The position numbers were made by a program, and so were the translations under genes. From Marsupella aquatica (Eukaryota > Marchantiophyta), in assembly GCA_973895155.1 (NCBI GenBank), contig OZ316891.1, forward strand, positions 2,790,001 to 2,854,000: a stretch of 64,000 nt of DNA, in the 5' to 3' direction. Positions 58,944 to 64,000 of this stretch are shown here, one piece after another (position 1 is the first letter of the stretch; each line of letters starts with the position of its first letter). The notes under the pieces are model-generated. The model was not told the DNA's origin. It made no database searches and saw only the letters and a program-made list of their open reading frames with translations.

Positions 58944-61900
58944 ATGCACCCTGGTCACCACCCTCCCCAGACCCAGCCCAGGGCACAGGCACTGCCTTTG
59001 CATCATCCCACAAGGATATCACGCCATGATAATAAGCTTTGGCAGCGTGAAAGGTTACGAACCAGACTTTCAGGAGCCAGTAGGATGAGATGTCCTTGTG
59101 CAATCTGCCAAGGATCCCGTACCAGGGGTCTGAATGAGGTTTGGCGGCATATCGCGGTTCATGGAAGAGATCCACGACATCGAGTTTGGAATGATCCTGC
59201 AGAGGAAGATTCTTCCGACGAGGAGTGGAGGTTAGAATTTGATGCTGCCAATGCTGCAAGACGGGCAAGTAAGGTTCTGCCTGGTGCATTTGAAAATGTT
59301 GTAGCTGGTCTCTGTGGGTTGTCAGCTCTCCAACGGGATGGTGCTCAGGCAGCACCACGTGATGAAGGAATTCATGTGGAAGAGATGGTGAGAGACATCT
59401 TCCAAGACTTGGATGCATTTCATGATGGGCTGGACAATGAAGAGGATACGGTTGCAAATGCAAGTGTGCCCCCTGTCAAAGAGCCTCTTGATGAGTTTGA
59501 GATAGGGCAGGAAACCCCTGGGCATGATGGGATGTTTGGCTCTCCCCTGCAAATACAGGAAGGCAGGAAGTCTTTGTACCCCGGTAGCAAATGTTCTAAA
59601 CTGGGATTTGTCATCATGTTCCTGAACATTTGCGGCAACCACAATGTCCCCAACGTTTTGGTTTCTGAGTTGTTGGCATTCTTGCGAACAACTGTGCTAC
59701 CAGATGGTAATATTTTGCCCAAGAACATGTACGAGGCAAAAAGATGCATATCTAATCTTGGATTGAACTATGATTCGATCCATGCCTGTCCTGATGGGCA
59801 TGTTCTTTTCAGAAAGGAGTATAAAGAATCGTTGACATGCCCTAAGTGTGGGAAGCACAGGTATCGGAACTCAGGAAAGTCTATGGTTCCCGCCAAGGTA
59901 CTTCGTCATTTTCCACTCATTCCCAGACTTCAGCGGATGTTCAGAAGCCGTGCCATCTCGGAGATGATGACTTGGGCAACTGACAAGAAAAGTGATGATG
60001 GGCTACAACGACATGCTGCAGATTCAAGGCAATGGAAACTCATAGATGAGATGTATCCCGAATTTGCTGCTGAGCCGAGGAATGTCAGACTTGGGCTGTC
60101 ATTGGATGGGGTAAACCCATTTGGAGACAAGAACAACAAATTTTCATGCTGGCCTGTAACTATTTTGAATTATAACCTTCCTCCTTGGATGACTACAAAG
60201 CGATTTTTTGTTCTGATGGTCCTACTGATACCAGGGCCAGACAGTGCTGTATCTGCCAACATAGATGTGTTTCTGGCTCCCCTAGTGGAGGAATTGAGAA
60301 ATCTTTGGGAGGAAGGAGTTCTCACATATGATGTCCTACAGAGGCTTGGGAGGTTAAACCCATTCATCCTTAGAGCCATTGTCATTCTGACTATAGCTGA
60401 CTACCCAGCCCATGGGATGATATCAGGCCAAACAACAAAAGGATATTGTGCTTGTACTATCTGTGGGCGCAATGTCACCAGTGAGTACTCCAGAGCCCTG
60501 CAGAAAGTGATATACATGGGCCATCGTCGTTTTCTAAAGACAGATCACCCTTACAGAGAAAGACAGGCACTGATTGCACACTTTGGCAATGAGATTGAGC
60601 AACGTGGACCCCCGGCACGAGTGACCAAAGAGGAGATCAGGCAGTGGGGAGCACTAAGGGATGACTATATCAAACGAGGGGGCAGGGAAGATGGAGTGAG
60701 TGATCCAATAAAGCGATATGGTGTAAAAAGACTGAGCATATTGGACTTGGAGCTCAAGTACTGGAGGGTAAGCCTCTTGGAGTTGATGCTAATTGGGATA
60801 CATGTTTTGGTTCAGAGCATGTGCATTCATTTCGAAGAGAGAGACTAAACTTGAGGCATTTCCTGACGCTTTTGCATTGCAACGATGCAGGAGTTTGAGC
60901 CAAGCAAACATAACATTGATGTTATGCACATTGAAAAGAATATTTGTGAGAGTCTACTCAGATTCTTGTGTGGAGAGAAAGACACTGGTTCAGTGAGATT
61001 GGATCTTGAACAGAGGGGAATGAAACCCCATCTTTGGTTGAGGCCACATGCCCACAGAGCTGATGTGCTCTTGAAGTACCAAGCGCCCTATGTTCTGACA
61101 GACACAGAGTGGGAACTATTTGTGCAGAGGTTGAGTTCTTTGAAGGTTCCTTCAAACTATGGCAGTGCTTTCAAGAAGCATATCATGACTAGAAAGCTTG
61201 GTAGTATGAAAAGCCATGACTACCATATGTTGATGCAACAGGTGTTGCCTTTATGCCTGAGGGGCCTGTTGCAGAAGCCTGTTCGTACTGTGATCATGCG
61301 ACTCAGTGATGTGTTTCGTCGTATTTGTGTGAAGGTTTGGGATGAAACACACTTCCCACAACTGACAGAAGATGTCGCTCAGGTGCTGTGTGACCTGGAG
61401 ATTTATTTTCCTCCCGCATTTTTTGATGTCATGACCCACCTACTTGTCCATGTTGTGGAAGAGCTACACCAATTTGGGCCTGTGAGTGCTCGTTGGTTGT
61501 ACCCTTTGGAACGGTACATGAAGCTACTCAAAGGTCACGTGAGAACATATTACAAACCTGAAGCAAGCATGGCTAAAGGTTACATCAAGGATGAGACTCT
61601 GGGATTTCTGACCGAATACATAGCACAATATGAGCATGTGAAGACCAGGGTGTGGAATTCTGATGAGGAGGAAGGGGTGGTAGGTGAAGTACTGGAAGGG
61701 GCTGCAACCACAAAGAACCTGACCATATCTATGAGAGACTTGGCACATGACTTTGTATTGCACAACACTGTGGTGATGGAACCCTGGATACAGTGAGTGC
61801 ATACATGTGCTATAATCCAGTTCATGAGCTTAAATGTTGTGTTCGTGTGGTTTTCTCCTTCAGCCTGTTCATGTTTACCCAAGCTAATGCTGTGTGGTTG

Positions 61901-62675
61901 TTCGTTCAGGGAGTATGAGTCATTGAAGGCGGCCCATCCCACTGCAGGAACAACTTTTCCAGGTTTCATGGAGTGGATCAGAGTGGCAATTAGAGAGCAT
62001 CACGAGACCCACCCAGACATGGATGCAGATGTTTACCTACTGTCTAATGCCCCTAGCCTGAAAGTGAAGACTTACAAACGGATGAGAGCATATGGGAATC
62101 ACTTCCGAGTGAAGGATGGTGACAGTGCCTACAGGGTGACGAATGACTGCGGGCTCATCACTGTATTTGAGCAACAGAGCCACAATCACAACAGGGCCTG
62201 GATGGAGATGGGATATGTGGGAGAATTAGTTGACATATGGGCTCTGGACTATGGGGCGGTGTCCAGTCCTGTGATTCTTATGAAAGGTTCATGGGTGCGG
62301 CAGGATTGGCTTGCTAACAGGGCTACCATGAAGAGAGACAACGACGGTTTCTTGCTGGCCAATTTCAGAGGGAAATTGCCCGAATGGTCTGAGCCATTTG
62401 TGTTTCCTAGTCAGGTGGAGCAAGCTTTCTTCCTGGATGTGGAAGACTCCCCAGGTTGGCGTGTAGTGTGTCATAAACAGGCCAGGCAACGCCGGATGGA
62501 AGGATCAAACCTTGAGTTTCATTTACACTCTCATAGTGCCTTTGATCGTCGGCGTTCAGACCAAGTGCCTGTAGTTCATGATAGCGGGGACTTCATTCCT
62601 GTGACAAGGGTAGATGCATTTGCTGAAGGAGGCGAATTCAGAGATGCAGATGCCAACAGTGTGCCTGTGCCATGA
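58944..62675 (+). CDS. CACTA-type (Tnp2/TNPD family) transposase, three exons
   Basis: The exons are 58944-60767, 60891-61792 and 61910-62675, joined at GT-AG borders in matching phase, giving 1163 residues. A second possible start is the ATG at 59085, just before the first conserved motif. In order it has an N-terminal Transpos_assoc-like CPCAIC...H module and a zinc ribbon (C282, C299, C302). The Tnp2 core carries LSLDGVNPFG (D388), WPVTILNYNLPPWM, LIPGP and ADYPAHGMISG (D486), followed by CACTIC. Exon 2 has MHIEKNICESLL, KSHDYHMLMQQ and a DUF4218 block (FPPAFFDVMTHLLVHVVEEL to RWLYPLERYMKLLKGHVR). Exon 3 has a DUF4216-like part (LSNAPSLKVKTY, FPSQVEQAFFLDVEDSPGW). There are no stops, frameshifts or broken splice sites, so it may be active or recently active. 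Confidence 0.93.
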
Positions 62676-62747
62676 GTAATGTAAATTGTTTGCATAGACA
62701 TTAGTGAGGGGAAGGATGTGTAATAAAGTAATTCTGAAGCAACACAG

Positions 62748-63978
62748 ATGTATGGATGGATGCCTGGTGATTGTGGTTGCATTGTGTTATACGGGGTGAC
62801 CATAGATGACATGTTTTTGTGGTCCAGTAGGATGGAACAGAGTGACACAGAGATGTGTGAGTATGAAAGGAAAGCTATGGAACAACGAGCATACGTGAAA
62901 GCCAAAATCGCAGAACTGGATCTGGAAAAGGATGTGGCTGAATTGTAAGGGAACGATTCTCAACTACACCCCTCCGCTGAGTTTGTGTGACATGAATAGT
63001 TCAATGTGGCACTGAAATTGTGACTGTATTCTCATATTGGAATGTCGCAGAGCCACAACATTTTCAAAGAAACAAAAGGAGTACGCAAGAAGGGTGACCA
63101 GCACTATCTCTGGGCCTGTGCGTCGGAGTGACAGGTTGAGCAAGAAGGTCGTACCTACAATGGCAGAATGTGGAGATGACATTGATGCTGCACAGGTGGG
63201 TGCAGACACTAGACAAGAAGATGCAGATGATGAGTATTTTCCAGAGGAAATGGATGAGGATGGGGGTTATGAAGATGAATACATTGCAGAGCAGCCCCAA
63301 AAGAAACATGTAAGTAGTTTTCCCAACAAGGTTTTGAGTTAAAAACTCTTGTTTAGAGGTTTCATATGTTCAGTACTACACATATGTACCTTGCTTAGTT
63401 CCTGACATTGTAGTTGGTGATGTGATGCAGCGTCCTGCCAGTTCTGTTTTGCCTTCGAAGCCTGTGCATGCACCATACCAGCAGGGGGGGCTGACCTCTG
63501 ATCAAGGTTGGCGAGGTGGTAGTAGTGGTAGATCCCAGGCTGGTGCCCAATACTATGGCAGGGGGCAAGCTCTAGGTTATGCCCGTGGTAGAGGCAGAGC
63601 AGGTCCAAACCCACAATCTCGTGGGTATGGACGTCCACCTCAACCGTGGGGATGTGAGTATATATCTATATGCCAGTTCTTTGTGAAGGCATGGCACTCC
63701 TGAATTTCAGACTGCATATCAATTTTTGACATTGTTTGGGATGTATTGGATTCAGACAACATGAAATTCTGTCCACCTGCCATTGCATGCAGATTCTGCC
63801 CAACCTGATTGGGCAAATGCTAGTAATGATCAGTTCCAATGTCCACAAGGACAGACATGGGTTGAACCAGGTTGGGAGGATGGTGGTGGGTCGTGGAATG
63901 AACAAGGTTGGGAAGGTGGTGAAGGTAATTGGCAGGGATATCAAAATACAGTACCTACAAACGCTGGAAGAGGAGCAG
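62748..63978 (+). CDS. RGG/GW-rich protein downstream of the transposase (partial)
   Basis: Four exons join in phase by GT-AG borders: 62748-62944, 63051-63309, 63431-63653 and 63793-63978. A GT follows the last exon, so the gene continues past the window. Residues 1-65 include a charged helix (KAKIAELDLEKDVAEL). The next part is basic (VRRSDRLSKK) and then very acidic (DADDEYFPEEMDEDGG). It turns into an RG/GG-rich segment (GYARGRGRAGPN) and a tail with many tryptophans beside glycine (PPQPWGY, VEPGWEDGGGSW, NEQGWEGGEGNW). GW/WG repeats are known as Argonaute-binding hooks in plant NRPE1 and SPT5L. In CACTA elements a second gene (TNPA-type, DNA-binding) often accompanies the transposase, so this may be its counterpart. 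The start (62748 or 62832) and function are uncertain. Confidence 0.6.
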
Positions 63979-64000
63979 GTAATGTCTGATCTTGTCAGCA

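Larger units (their letters stand above)
48847..64000 (+). mobile_element. Putative large CACTA (En/Spm) transposon, left part
   Basis: The terminus CACTAGAAGAAACCGG at 48847 matches the conserved end of En/Spm elements (CACTA followed by an AGAAA-type run) and points right. Immediately inside are subterminal direct repeats (48871-49059), a hallmark of the class. A Tnp2-family transposase, the enzyme of this superfamily, lies at 58944-62675 in the same orientation. No inverse terminus (TTTCTTCTAGTG-like) was found up to 64000, so the element, if single, is at least 15.1 kb long and continues out of the window. The PHD, BRCT and GW-rich genes would then be cargo. The alternative is a separate smaller element beginning inside this span, which cannot be excluded without the right end. 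Confidence 0.6.

Overview
The window is nuclear DNA from a land plant or close streptophyte relative. The evidence is a nuclear gene for the plastid protease subunit ClpP6, a plant-type MATE (DETOXIFICATION) transporter, a plant-type cytosolic pyruvate kinase, GT-AG introns, telo-box motifs (AAACCCTAA) upstream of translation genes, and plant-type transposons. Low gene density, many degenerate tandem repeats and short-to-medium introns fit a non-seed plant (bryophyte, lycophyte or fern). That last step is inference, and the sequence alone does not fix the species.

Layout. 1-0.5 kb: first coding exon of cytosolic pyruvate kinase (minus), its other exons lying off the left edge. 1-8.4 kb: repeats (a ~119-bp array with an alternating two-unit structure, a ~107/126-bp array, short duplications) and no confirmed gene. 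8.5-9.8 kb: intronless eIF5 (minus) with a pyrimidine-rich upstream region. 10-17 kb: gene-poor. 17.2-21.7 kb: seven-exon MATE transporter (minus). 22-27 kb: a tRNA-related SINE-like pair and a degenerate ~160-bp satellite interrupted by a MITE. 27.6-29.7 kb: intronless NOC2 (plus). 31.6-33.6 kb: seven-exon ClpP6 (minus), whose transit-peptide exon was found by splicing. 34 kb: a 718-bp TTA-flanked MITE. 38.5-40.4 kb: a six-exon homologue of ABITRAM/FAM206 (plus). 42.5-43.2 kb: two-exon ribosomal protein S5/uS7 (minus). 43.5-48 kb: decayed repeats and two inverted-repeat elements.

The most unusual part is 48.8-64 kb. A CACTA-type terminus with subterminal direct repeats at 48847 faces right into about 15 kb. 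This stretch holds, all on the plus strand, an EDM2-like triple-PHD protein, a tandem-BRCT protein, a complete three-exon Tnp2-class transposase (DUF4218 and DUF4216-like parts) and an RGG/GW-rich protein that runs off the window. I read it as the left part of one large CACTA (En/Spm) element carrying chromatin-reader, DNA-repair-type and Argonaute-hook-like cargo. The right terminus is not in the window, so single-element status is inference.

The housekeeping genes serve separate pathways (glycolysis, translation initiation, ribosome assembly, plastid proteolysis, transport) and show no operon-like relation.
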